Shown here: in pieces, positions 41,306 through 50,027 of the stretch
Layout: each line of letters starts with the position of its first letter
How positions within the stretch are numbered: the first letter of the stretch is position 1
From: Firmicutes bacterium AF25-13AC
Lineage (GTDB): Bacteria > Bacillota > Clostridia > Lachnospirales > Lachnospiraceae
Reading direction: 5' to 3'
Assembly: GCA_003478935.1 (NCBI GenBank)
Contig: QUFP01000024.1
Coordinates: 1-61,780 of the forward strand
Length of the DNA stretch: 61,780 nt
Made by a program: the position numbers and the translations under genes
The notes under the pieces: model-generated
The model's input: only the letters and a program-made list of their open reading frames with translations
Told to the model about the DNA's origin: nothing
Databases searched by the model: none

Positions 41306-41920
41306 TCACATAAGCTGATATTTGAAGCGATTAAGAAGTATAAGCAAATCTTTTTGTGTATCAACATCTTTTAGTTCATATTCGTCCTGAACGGGTACTA
41401 ATTGTATCCGTTCAGGATATTTTTTTGCAACAAAACCGCCGCCCTTTCCCTCGGGCAGAAAAAAAAGTTCAGAAAATGCCCAGCTTGGAAAAAGAACAGG
41501 GGCACCAGGAGTGTTTTGAAAGGCAGGGCGAATAATTTTTTTGTTGTCAGCTAAAAAAGCATCAATAAGATTAATTATAGTTTCACGGCTAAGAAGCGGC
41601 TGATCGCCAGGACAAAACAGGCATCCGCTTATATCACCATTACGCGTAACCTCGTCCAAGCCCAGACGTATGGTATCATTTCTAAAGGGCTTATCATGCA
41701 AAATAACAGGAACATTTTGAGCATGGCACAGCGAAGCAACATCTGCATGGCGTGTCACAACAACGCGGTGTGAAAAAAGACCATCTGTAACAGTAAGTGC
41801 GCGACATATCAGGGGCTGCCCATCAAAATCAGCCATCAGCTTGTTGCCGCCAAAACGCTTTCCAAGCCCAGACGCCATAATGACACAGCCAAGATGTGGG
41901 GTAGTAGGGGTAATCTGCAT
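41306..41920 (-). CDS. mocA: MobA-like NTP transferase (molybdenum cofactor cytidylyltransferase)
   Basis: The 204-residue protein has CVIMASGLGKRFGGNKLMAD, where the GLGKRFGxxK loop binds the nucleotide. VVVTRHADVA, CLFCPGDQPLLSRETI and APVLFPSWAFSELF complete the MobA/MocA pattern. MocA-type enzymes attach CMP to molybdopterin for the hydroxylase family, which fits the divergent three-subunit hydroxylase next to it. Its start at 41920 is 161 bases from the divergent gene and shares its regulatory region. A GDP-type MobA activity cannot be excluded. Confidence 0.8.
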   Translation of the reverse strand: MQITPTTPHLGCVIMASGLGKRFGGNKLMADFDGQPLICRALTVTDGLFSHRVVVTRHADVASLCHAQNVPVILHDKPFRNDTIRLGLDEVTRNGDISGCLFCPGDQPLLSRETIINLIDAFLADNKKIIRPAFQNTPGAPVLFPSWAFSELFFLPEGKGGGFVAKKYPERIQLVPVQDEYELKDVDTQKDLLILLNRFKYQLM

Positions 41921-41970
41921 AGTATATTCTCCGTTTTAGTTATGTTATATGAAAAGTATATCAAAACTGC

Positions 41971-41999
41971 TTTTCAAAATCAAATTGGATTGGTATAAT
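41971..41999 (+). promoter_or_regulatory. Promoter of the molybdenum hydroxylase operon
   Basis: TTTTCA (41971-41976) and TATAAT (41994-41999) lie 17 bases apart in the divergent region shared with the MobA-like gene. Confidence 0.6.
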
Positions 42000-42081
42000 G
42001 AAAGTGATGCTTACAGCATAGGAAAAATGCTGTGACAAATGATAATGGCAGTTTGTTAAAACGACGTAAGGAGATGAGAGG

Positions 42082-42873
42082 ATGGTAACGATACAAAAAT
42101 ATGTTAAGGCGCAGAGTCTTGAGGAAGCATGGAAGCTTAATCAAGGCAAAAAGAATAGGATTCTTGGCGGTATGCTGTGGATGCGTCTTGGAAATGGTAC
42201 TATAAGTACAGCGATTGATTTGTGTGATCTTGGACTTGACACAATTGAAGAGACAGATGAGGAATTTTCCATTGGCGCACGCGTGACGCTTCGTGAGTTA
42301 GAGCAGCATGTAGGATTGAATACATATACGCATGACGCTGTGAAAAATGCAGTAAAGGATATTGTCGGTGTCCAGTTTAGAAATATGGCGACAATCGGCG
42401 GAAGCATCTGGGGACGCTTTGGATTTTCAGATGTGCTGACTGTTTTTCTGGCTATGGACAGCTATGTGGAGCTTTATAAGGGCGGAATTGTTTCAATGGC
42501 AGATTTTGTTTCAATGAAAATGGATAATGATATTTTGATTCGCGTGATTGTAAAAAAGCGTGCCTGTCAGATCGCATATATGGCTGTTAGAAACCAGAGC
42601 ACCGATTTTCCAGTTCTGACCTGTTGTGTATCAAAACTGGATGGAACGTATCGCGCTGTAATTGGCGCTCGTCCGAAAAGAGCAAAACTTGTTAGTGATG
42701 AGAATGGCATAATGGCAAATGGTGTCACGAAGGAAGTTGCCGCTGCATTTGCTTCATATGTCGCAGAACAGGTGCCAACTGACAGCAATTTGCGCGGCAG
42801 CAGTAATTACCGTACACATTTGATTCATGTATTGACAGAACGCTGTGTGGCACAGATTTACAATCAGCAATAA
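42082..42873 (+). CDS. Molybdenum hydroxylase FAD-binding subunit
   Basis: The 263-residue protein has the FAD-binding dehydrogenase fold: KNRILGGMLWMRLGNGTIST, FSIGARVTLRELEQHV, and the FAD motif NMATIGGSIWGRFGFSDVLT with a CO_deh_flav_C-like tail. It carries electrons between the 2Fe-2S subunit and the final acceptor. GGAGATGAGAGG precedes ATG 42082. The order FAD, iron-sulfur, molybdenum subunit is the normal XDH arrangement in Clostridia. The subunit is somewhat shorter than typical (about 280-295 residues). Confidence 0.9.
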   Translation: MVTIQKYVKAQSLEEAWKLNQGKKNRILGGMLWMRLGNGTISTAIDLCDLGLDTIEETDEEFSIGARVTLRELEQHVGLNTYTHDAVKNAVKDIVGVQFRNMATIGGSIWGRFGFSDVLTVFLAMDSYVELYKGGIVSMADFVSMKMDNDILIRVIVKKRACQIAYMAVRNQSTDFPVLTCCVSKLDGTYRAVIGARPKRAKLVSDENGIMANGVTKEVAAAFASYVAEQVPTDSNLRGSSNYRTHLIHVLTERCVAQIYNQQ

Positions 42874-42903
42874 ATAAACGGCCCAAAATAGAAAGGGAAA
42901 TGA

Positions 42904-43383
42904 ATGGAAATCAAGGTTAAATTAAATGGAAAAAATGTAATCGGCAATGTGGAAGCAGATACAGTGCTGTTAGACTGGCTTCGTGAAAAGGGATGCCTTA
43001 GCGTTAAGCGCGGATGTGACACATCAAACTGCGGTCTGTGCACGGTATTTATGGATAATAAGCCGATTTTATCATGTTCAAAGCTTGCTGTGCAGGCAGA
43101 TGGTCATGAGATTAAGACACTTGAAGGTCTTCAGGAAGAAGCATTAGAATTTGTAGGATTTATCGCAGATCAGGGAGCAGACCAGTGTGGTTTTTGCAAT
43201 CCAGGTTTTGTTATGAATACAATTGCACTTCTTCGCGAAAATCAAGATCCAACGGATGATGAAATCCGCGCATTTCTTGCCGGAAATCTTTGCCGCTGTT
43301 CTGGCTACGAAGGCCAGCTTCGCGGAATCCGTAACTTTCTTGACAGCCGCAAAGCTTGTGCAGACGAGAAAAATAGCAACTGA
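42904..43383 (+). CDS. Molybdenum hydroxylase 2Fe-2S subunit
   Basis: The 159-residue protein has the plant-type cluster motif GCDTSNCGLCTV with a fourth Cys in ILSCSKLA (C38, C43, C46, C58). The alpha-helical second cluster motif QCGFCNPGFV and LCRCSGYE follows. It transfers electrons from the molybdenum site to the FAD subunit. A GAAAGGG site precedes ATG 42904. It is encoded 31 bases after the FAD subunit and 45 bases before the molybdenum subunit. Confidence 0.95.
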   Translation: MEIKVKLNGKNVIGNVEADTVLLDWLREKGCLSVKRGCDTSNCGLCTVFMDNKPILSCSKLAVQADGHEIKTLEGLQEEALEFVGFIADQGADQCGFCNPGFVMNTIALLRENQDPTDDEIRAFLAGNLCRCSGYEGQLRGIRNFLDSRKACADEKNSN

Positions 43384-43427
43384 CAAAGTAGAGCTAAAAG
43401 CTCATATAAATAGAAAAGGACTATTTT

Positions 43428-45716
43428 ATGCAGAAAGAATATAAATCAATAAATAAATCTGTCCGGAAAAAGGATGCGATGCAGCTGCTTACCGGAAAGC
43501 CTGTTTATACAGATGATGTAACACCAAGCGATGCACTTGTGGTTAAGATTCTTCGCTCTCCTCATGCAAATGCCATTGTGCAGGAGATCAATACAAAGGC
43601 AGCAAAGTTAGTTCCAGGCGTTGTCGATATATATACTTGGGAAGATGTGCCGAAGAATCGTTTTGCGATTGCAGGTCAGACCTTTCCTGAGCCATCGCCA
43701 TATGACCGTTTAATTCTGGATCGTCATGTGCGCTTTTCAGGAGATGCGGTGGCGCTTATCGCAGCTGAAAATGAGAAGGCAGCCATTAAGGCAATGAAGT
43801 TAATCAAGGTAAAATATGAGGTGCTTGAACCTGTTCTTGATTTCCATACAGCAAAGGACAATTCTGTGCTTGTTCATCCAGAAGAGGACTGGTTTCCACC
43901 GTGTCCTGTCGGAGGTGATAACAAGAGAAATCTTGTCGCAAGCGGATGTGACTTTGATGGTGATGTAGAAGGCATTATGGCAGACTGTGATATCACCATT
44001 GATCATACTTATCATATGAAGGCATATAATCAGGCAATGATGGAGCCATTTATCTGCTATACAAGTCTTGACCGTTATGGCAGACTTCACGTTATATCCT
44101 CAACGCAGATTGTATTCCATACACGACGTATTCTTTCCAATGCGCTCGGCATTCCAAAGAGTCGTATTCGTGTGGAGAAGCCTCGTATTGGCGGAGGTTT
44201 TGGTGCAAAGCAGACAGCAGTTTGTGATGTGTATCCAGCTTTTGTCACTATGAAGACAGGTCGTCCGGCAAAGATCAATTACACAAGAACAGAAGCACAG
44301 ATCGCTGGTTCTCCGCGCCATGAGATGGAAGTGCGCGTGCGCCTTGGTGCAAACAAGGATGGAAAGATTCGTGTGTTAGATCTGTACACCTTATCAAACT
44401 CAGGAGCCTATGGTGAGCATGGTCCGACAACAGTTGGTCTGTCCGGCCACAAATCCATTCCGCTTTATACAGGATCACTTGAAGCATTTCGTTTTTCATA
44501 TGATGTTGTGTACACAAATCATCAGGCAGCAGGTGCATATCGTGGTTATGGAGCAACGCAGGGAATCTTTGCACTGGAATCTGCTGTCAATGAGTTAGCT
44601 GATAAGCTTGGCATGGATCCAACTGTTCTTCGTGATAGAAATATGGTAAGAGAAGGCATGGTTATGCCGGCTTACTACGGAGAGACAGCAAATGCATGTG
44701 CGCTTGACCGCTGTATGGAGCACTGCAAGAAGATGTTTAACTGGGATGAAAAGTATCCTGTTCGCGACATGGGCAATGGCAAAGTGCGTGCAGCAGGTGT
44801 TGGTATGGCAATGCAGGGAAGCTGTATTTCAAACTTAGACGTTGGCTCTGCAACATTAAAGCTAAATGAGGACGGCGGCTACAATTTGCTTATAGGCGCT
44901 GCCGATATGGGTACTGGATGTGATACTATTCTTGCACAGATGGCAGCAGAATGCATGGACTGCAGCGTAGATGATATTGCAGTATTTGGAGCAGATACAG
45001 ATGCTTCACCGTATGATTCTGGTTCATATGCATCATCAACTACTTATATCACAGGAAAGGCAGTAGAAAAGGCATGTGCTGACTTAAAGAAAAAGATCTG
45101 CGAGATTGCAGCACAGATGATGAACTGCGAGAAGGAAGATGTTGCATTTGAGAGCAGTCGCGTGCGCTGTATTTCAACTGGACAGACAGTGTCATTGTCA
45201 GAGATTGCATATAAGACACAGCTGGCAAGCAACAGCAATGCAGAGGCAACAGCGTCTCATTTTTCACCTGTATCACCGCCGCCGTATATGGTTGGAATGG
45301 CAGAGATAGAACTTGATAAGCTGACAGGTGAGGTTAAGGTGCTTGACTTTATGGCTGTTGTGGACTGTGGTATTCCGATCAATCCGGCACTGGCAAGAAT
45401 CCAGGCAGAGGGCGGAATTGTGCAGGGTATCGGTCATACTTTAATGGAGAATGTCACCTACGATAAGTCTGGCCGTCCAATTGAGTCTACCTTTATGCAG
45501 TACAAGATTCCGACACGTCTTGATATGGGCAAGCTGAAGGTAGAATTTGAACACAGCTATGAACCGACGGGACCGTTTGGTGCGAAGTCAATAGGCGAGA
45601 TTGTAATCAATACGCCGGCACCGGCCATCGCTCATGCGATTTACCGTGCAACAGGCGTATGGCACAGAGAATTGCCTATTACACCAGAAGATATCGCAAT
45701 GTCGATTGTGAATTGA
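43428..45716 (+). CDS. Molybdenum hydroxylase catalytic subunit (xanthine dehydrogenase-like)
   Basis: The 762-residue subunit has the Ald_Xan_dh_C fold (VYTDDVTPSDALVVKILRSP), the molybdopterin-binding region GGGFGAKQ and QAAGAYRGYGATQG. GAADMGTGCDTI and the catalytic glutamate in GAKSIGEIV follow. These features support oxidation of a purine or other N-heterocycle. The nearby permease and MobA-like genes suggest a purine pathway, but substrate residues were not resolved. A weak AAAAGGAC site precedes ATG 43428. It ends before the GGGACA hairpin repeat at 45718. Confidence 0.9.
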   Translation: MQKEYKSINKSVRKKDAMQLLTGKPVYTDDVTPSDALVVKILRSPHANAIVQEINTKAAKLVPGVVDIYTWEDVPKNRFAIAGQTFPEPSPYDRLILDRHVRFSGDAVALIAAENEKAAIKAMKLIKVKYEVLEPVLDFHTAKDNSVLVHPEEDWFPPCPVGGDNKRNLVASGCDFDGDVEGIMADCDITIDHTYHMKAYNQAMMEPFICYTSLDRYGRLHVISSTQIVFHTRRILSNALGIPKSRIRVEKPRIGGGFGAKQTAVCDVYPAFVTMKTGRPAKINYTRTEAQIAGSPRHEMEVRVRLGANKDGKIRVLDLYTLSNSGAYGEHGPTTVGLSGHKSIPLYTGSLEAFRFSYDVVYTNHQAAGAYRGYGATQGIFALESAVNELADKLGMDPTVLRDRNMVREGMVMPAYYGETANACALDRCMEHCKKMFNWDEKYPVRDMGNGKVRAAGVGMAMQGSCISNLDVGSATLKLNEDGGYNLLIGAADMGTGCDTILAQMAAECMDCSVDDIAVFGADTDASPYDSGSYASSTTYITGKAVEKACADLKKKICEIAAQMMNCEKEDVAFESSRVRCISTGQTVSLSEIAYKTQLASNSNAEATASHFSPVSPPPYMVGMAEIELDKLTGEVKVLDFMAVVDCGIPINPALARIQAEGGIVQGIGHTLMENVTYDKSGRPIESTFMQYKIPTRLDMGKLKVEFEHSYEPTGPFGAKSIGEIVINTPAPAIAHAIYRATGVWHRELPITPEDIAMSIVN

Positions 45717-45717
45717 G

Positions 45718-45766
45718 CCATAGGGACAGGTACGGTGGCACCGTACCTGTCCCACAATGGTTCTTG
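45718..45766. repeat. GGGACA/TGTCCC hairpin repeat, copy 4 (best formed)
   Basis: GGGACAGGTACGGT (45723-45736) pairs perfectly with ACCGTACCTGTCCC (45740-45753) around a 3-base loop, flanked by CCA and by TGGTTCT. It sits immediately after the hydroxylase stop and before the radical SAM gene. Confidence 0.75.
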
Positions 45767-45780
45767 GAGAAATAGTTACG

Positions 45781-46908
45781 ATGAGAAATATAAGTTTGCT
45801 GATAAAACCGGTTTCAGGAATATGCAACATGATGTGTGATTATTGCTTTTATTGTGATGAAGCAAAAAAGAGAACACAGCATGTATATGGGATGATGAAT
45901 GAAAAAACACTTGAAACCATTATAGAAAAAACAATAAGTGAGGCAGATGCTGTAGCAAGCTTTACTTGGCAGGGGGGAGAACCTACACTTCGGGGTATAG
46001 ATTTTTTTGAAAAAGCAGTAGCACTTCAAAAGAAATATAAACAGCAGTATCAGCGAAACAATCTTCATATAATGAATTCCTTCCAGACTAACGGGTATGA
46101 GCTAGACAGACAGTGGGCCAAATTTTTCAAAAGAAATCAATTTCTGGTCGGGTTATCAATAGATGGCTTACCAGAAATTCATGATTCCTTTAGAAAAGGG
46201 AAAGATGGATCAGAAAGCTTTTTTAGAGTAAAGCAGGCGGCAGAGCTTCTTGACAAATATCAGGTTGATTATAATATACTCACTGTTGTAACATCACAGG
46301 TTGCAGAGCGTATTAAAGAAATATATCCGTTTTATAAAAAATGCGGATGGAATTATCAGCAATATATTGCCTGCCTGGAGCCGTTTGGGGAAAAATCGGG
46401 AACAAAGCCGTACTCTCTTTCGCCAAAACAGTACGGAAACTTTCTTTCAAATTTGTTTGAATTGTGGTATCATGATTTACAAGGCGCAAGTCAGCCATAT
46501 ATTAGACAGTTTGAAAACTATGTGGGATTGGCCGCAGGATATATGGCAGAATCTTGTGAGCAAAGGGGATGCTGCGGAGTACAGTATGCAGTGGAAGCAG
46601 ATGGAAGCGTCTATCCGTGTGATTTTTACGTGATGGATGAGTACCAAATTGGCAATTTTAATACAGATTCGTTTGATCAGATGGATCAAAAACGAAGTGA
46701 AATTCGATTTATCGAGCAGTCTTCTCAGGTTGAGGAAGCGTGCATAAGCTGTCCTTATTTTTTATTATGCAGAGGTGGATGCCGGCGAAACAGGGGAAAT
46801 GGGATACAGACAGAACCAACAAGGAACAATTTTTGTGAAGGATACAAAATTTTCTTTGAAAAATGGTATGATACGCTGATGCAGCTGGGAAAATTGGTGC
46901 AAAGATAA
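45781..46908 (+). CDS. Anaerobic sulfatase-maturating enzyme (radical SAM, SPASM)
   Basis: The 375-residue radical SAM protein has C15, C19 and C22 in GICNMMCDYCFYCDEA and FTWQGGEPTL. The C-terminal SPASM region with several cysteines includes CEQRGCCGVQYAVEADGSVY, CDFYV, CISCPYFLLCRGGC and FCEGY. It oxidises the active-site cysteine of sulfatases to formylglycine without oxygen. ATG 45781 is preferred because GGAG lies at 45766-45769 and the family starts near there; 45757 is further upstream. The sulfatase with a matching cysteine motif begins 41 bases downstream. Confidence 0.9.
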   Translation: MRNISLLIKPVSGICNMMCDYCFYCDEAKKRTQHVYGMMNEKTLETIIEKTISEADAVASFTWQGGEPTLRGIDFFEKAVALQKKYKQQYQRNNLHIMNSFQTNGYELDRQWAKFFKRNQFLVGLSIDGLPEIHDSFRKGKDGSESFFRVKQAAELLDKYQVDYNILTVVTSQVAERIKEIYPFYKKCGWNYQQYIACLEPFGEKSGTKPYSLSPKQYGNFLSNLFELWYHDLQGASQPYIRQFENYVGLAAGYMAESCEQRGCCGVQYAVEADGSVYPCDFYVMDEYQIGNFNTDSFDQMDQKRSEIRFIEQSSQVEEACISCPYFLLCRGGCRRNRGNGIQTEPTRNNFCEGYKIFFEKWYDTLMQLGKLVQR

Positions 46909-46948
46909 ATAAGAAACATTATCCATGGGAATGGAAAGGAGAACATGA

Positions 46949-48441
46949 ATGAAAAAGCAGATTGTAGTATTGATGACAGACACAACAAGAAAAGATATGG
47001 TTGGCTGTTATGGAAATGAAAAGATGAAGACACCTAATCTTGACCGATTGGCGCAGGAGGGAATCCGTTATGAGAATGCCTATACTTGTCAGCCTGTATG
47101 CGGCCCAGCACGAGGTGCAATTTTTACTGGAGCATTTCCACACACCAATGGAGTTGTCACAAACAGTATCGGAATGGGAGATAATGTAAAAACAATCGGA
47201 CAGCGCTTGCACGATAACAAGATCGAATGCGGCTATATCGGAAAATGGCACCTTGATGGATCTGATTATTTTGGAAATGGTATATGCCCAGATGGATGGA
47301 ACCCCAAATATTGGTATGATATGAGAACTTATCTTAGTGAGTTGAGCGATGAGGATAAACTTCGCTCTAGAGATTCACAGACATCATACACAGAGGGCTT
47401 TTCAGAAGAATTTACATATGCGCATCGCTGCTCCGACAGGGCAATTGCATACTTGAATGAATTTAAGGATCAGGATTTCTTTTTGACTGTTTCATATGAT
47501 GAGCCGCATGGACCATCTCTTTGCCCAGCTCCATTTAATCATATGTATGATGACTTCTGTTTTGAAAGTTCACCTAGCTTTCAGGACGATCTGTCAAAGA
47601 AACCAATGCTGCAGCAGCTTTGGGCAGGAAAGAATTTACATGCACCAGAATCAGAGATAAATAAGGCGTCAAAAAAACTGTCATTGTTCTTAGGCTGTAA
47701 TTCATTTGCAGATTATGAAATGGGAAGAGTATTGGATGCAATTTACAAGCTTGCACCAGAGGCAATGGTAATTTATACATCAGACCATGGTGATATGCTT
47801 GGCGCTCATCGTCTGGCATCAAAGAATGCAGCAGCATACAAGGAAGTAGCTAATATTCCTTTAATTATTAAGGGCGGTGCAAAGGGTCAGGTAGTACATG
47901 AGATGGCATCTCACATTGATATTGCACCAACAATTATGGATTATTTTGAACTGCCAGTTCCAAAAACAATGGAAGGAAAGAGTATGCTAGCACAGATTTA
48001 TGATCCAAGTGTGAAGATAAATGATGCGGTATTTACAGAGTTTACAAGGTATGAAGTTGATCATGATGGTTTTGGTGGTCTGCAGATGATGCGTGCAATC
48101 ACCACAAAACGCTACAAGTTAGTTATTCATTTGCTTGATACAGATGAGTTTTATGATCTTGAAACAGATCCATATGAGGTAGAAAATAGAATCAACGATG
48201 AAGCATATGAAGCTGTCCGTAACGAGCTGCATGATAAGCTTTTGGCGCATATGATGATACAAGAGATCTGTACCGAGGCTATCAGTGGAAAATGAGACCA
48301 TGGAGAAAAAATGTCACACCAGATTGGAATAATGGTGGCTATACAAGACAGAGAGAAAACGAAGAATATGAGCCAAGACAGCTTGACTATGACACTGGAC
48401 TTCCTATGGAAAAAGCAGTGAGAAATAAAAATTTGTATTAA
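46949..48441 (+). pseudogene. Type I sulfatase, single-base frameshift near the 3' end
   Basis: The protein has the sulfatase start KKQIVVLMTDTTRKDMVGCY and the formylglycine motif C51-G-P-A-R in CQPVCGPARGAIFTGAF. Metal ligands lie in SDHGDMLGAHRLASKN. The frame breaks at 48253-48254, where one A is missing (HMN instead of HMM). When repaired, the C-terminus reads NDTRDLYRGYQWKMRPWR and continues through TRQRENEEYEPRQLDYDTGL to 48441, giving 497 residues. This C-terminus matches YidJ-type sulfatases. The cysteine-type motif needs the maturase encoded upstream. GGAAAGGAG precedes ATG 46949. The substrate is probably a sulfated glycan. Confidence 0.9.
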
Positions 48442-48452
48442 TGTACGAAATG

Positions 48453-48483
48453 GGCGCTGCGCATATTGACGCAGCGCCTTTTT
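48453..48483. terminator. Terminator between sulfatase and peptidase genes
   Basis: GGCGCTGCG (48453-48461) pairs perfectly with CGCAGCGCC (48470-48478), followed by TTTTT. The genes on the two sides are convergent. Confidence 0.85.
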
Positions 48484-48491
48484 AAGTGTTT

Positions 48492-49745
48492 TTATTTTTC
48501 AGTGGAAAATGACGCATCTAGTTGTGCTAAAAATTCCTGCGGAATTTGTCGACAAAGTGGAAATACTTCTTCATTTGCCAAATAATCTGCTATAGTGCAA
48601 AGAAGCAGTGCACTGCGGCGAAGTGACCAGGCAGAGATTAGATCAATAGTGTCATACTCTGTATGCATGCCGTATCCATCACGGTTTAAGGTCATAGAAG
48701 GAACTCGTTTCCATGCAAATGTGTTAGAATCACTGCTCCAGACAGATGATCTTGTCGTCATTCCAATACCGCATTTTTCAGCGAGAGCTTCAAACTGGCG
48801 GCAGATTGAAGAATCGCCCGTAATACCTATTACAGTGCCGCCAAGTGATTGTCCGGCAAGGTCAATATTCATGTTAAAGAGGTGATGTGACAATTCAGAC
48901 TCATGTGCCTTAACATAGGCGCGGCTTCCTAAAAGACCTTTTTCTTCTGCACCAAAAAATACAAAATCAATAGTGCGGCGTGGCTTATGTTCACAAAAAT
49001 ATAAAAACAGCTCCATAACAATTGCACAGCCTGCCATGTTATCGTAGGCGCCAGGTCCTTGTGGAACAGAGTCATAATGAGCAGTCACAGTTAAAATATC
49101 ATCGCTTTTATCGCTTCCTTCAATGCGGGCACAAATATTTTGTGATGTTTTTTCAACAAGTGTCTGCTCACAGATCATGCGCACGCGTAAAGCACCTTTT
49201 TCAACAATCTCTGCTGCGTCCACAAAATGAATGCAAGTGCCAGGAATTTCAGCCAGCGTTTTAGATTGACTAAGATTTTTGGCTGCAGGCAGTCTTTTCT
49301 TTCCAGTATCAATTGGAGTACCAGAGAAAGATACAAAGCCAAGCGCACCAGCCTTTACAAGTTTTTCAAGCATTGTACGGCTCATATAATTATTCACCAT
49401 AACAATCTTTCCATTTGCCTGCTTCATATTAATATCATCAGCATTTTCCAGATAAACAAAATCAGCTTCAAGTCCATTTTCATCTGTGTTGGAACAAAAA
49501 CCAAAAGTGCAAGCCTCATATACCTTATGATAAGGTGCTGTCACCTCAAAGAAAGAGCGCTTAATCTGCGGTGCAAAAAAAGAAAACTCCTCCGTGCGAA
49601 TCTGTGCATCGCTGTTTTCTTTTTTTAATTCCTGTAAAATCGTTTCAGCAGCTCTTTGCTCACCACTTGTACCAGCTTCACGCACATAATTGAATTTAGA
49701 GACAAAGTCATACTGACGTTCTCCACTAATAAACGTATTCATCAT
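48492..49745 (-). CDS. M28-family zinc aminopeptidase
   Basis: The 417-residue protein has the M28 metal ligands in TAHYDSVPQGPGAYDNMAG (His, Asp), FFGAEEKGLLGS (Glu pair), FNMNIDLAGQ (Asp) and GYGMHTEYDT (His). A protease-associated (PA)-like insert lies around residues 90-210. There is no signal peptide, so it is probably cytoplasmic. AAGGAA lies before the start on the minus strand. It is convergent to the sulfatase and divergent to the GH3 gene. Released amino acids or dipeptides are the likely products. Confidence 0.85.
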   Translation of the reverse strand: MMNTFISGERQYDFVSKFNYVREAGTSGEQRAAETILQELKKENSDAQIRTEEFSFFAPQIKRSFFEVTAPYHKVYEACTFGFCSNTDENGLEADFVYLENADDINMKQANGKIVMVNNYMSRTMLEKLVKAGALGFVSFSGTPIDTGKKRLPAAKNLSQSKTLAEIPGTCIHFVDAAEIVEKGALRVRMICEQTLVEKTSQNICARIEGSDKSDDILTVTAHYDSVPQGPGAYDNMAGCAIVMELFLYFCEHKPRRTIDFVFFGAEEKGLLGSRAYVKAHESELSHHLFNMNIDLAGQSLGGTVIGITGDSSICRQFEALAEKCGIGMTTRSSVWSSDSNTFAWKRVPSMTLNRDGYGMHTEYDTIDLISAWSLRRSALLLCTIADYLANEEVFPLCRQIPQEFLAQLDASFSTEK

Positions 49746-49938
49746 ATCTTTTTATTCCTTTCCTTTTTATAAAGGCATCATAGAATATATCAATATCTTT
49801 GTCAAGCAGTTGAAGAGGCTGCAGTTCACGGATAAGCTAATATTTATAGTAAAGCCCGAAGGTGAATGGCTTTTGTAACATAGTCCAGTGAATTGTAACA
49901 GGGCTATGCTGCAAGTATAAGAAAAAACAAAACTAGAG

Positions 49939-49968
49939 TTGTTTTGTCGAAGCATTGTGTGGTAGAAT
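49939..49968 (+). promoter_or_regulatory. Candidate promoter of the GH3-GH43 group
   Basis: TTGTTT (49939-49944) and TAGAAT (49963-49968) are 18 bases apart, 60 bases upstream of the GH3 gene. The rest of the 282-base region between the divergent genes shows no further feature. Confidence 0.5.
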
Positions 49969-50027
49969 AAAAGCACAAAATTCAGATTTAGCAACCTGAA
50001 AATACAAGATGTGAAAGGATTAAAAAA

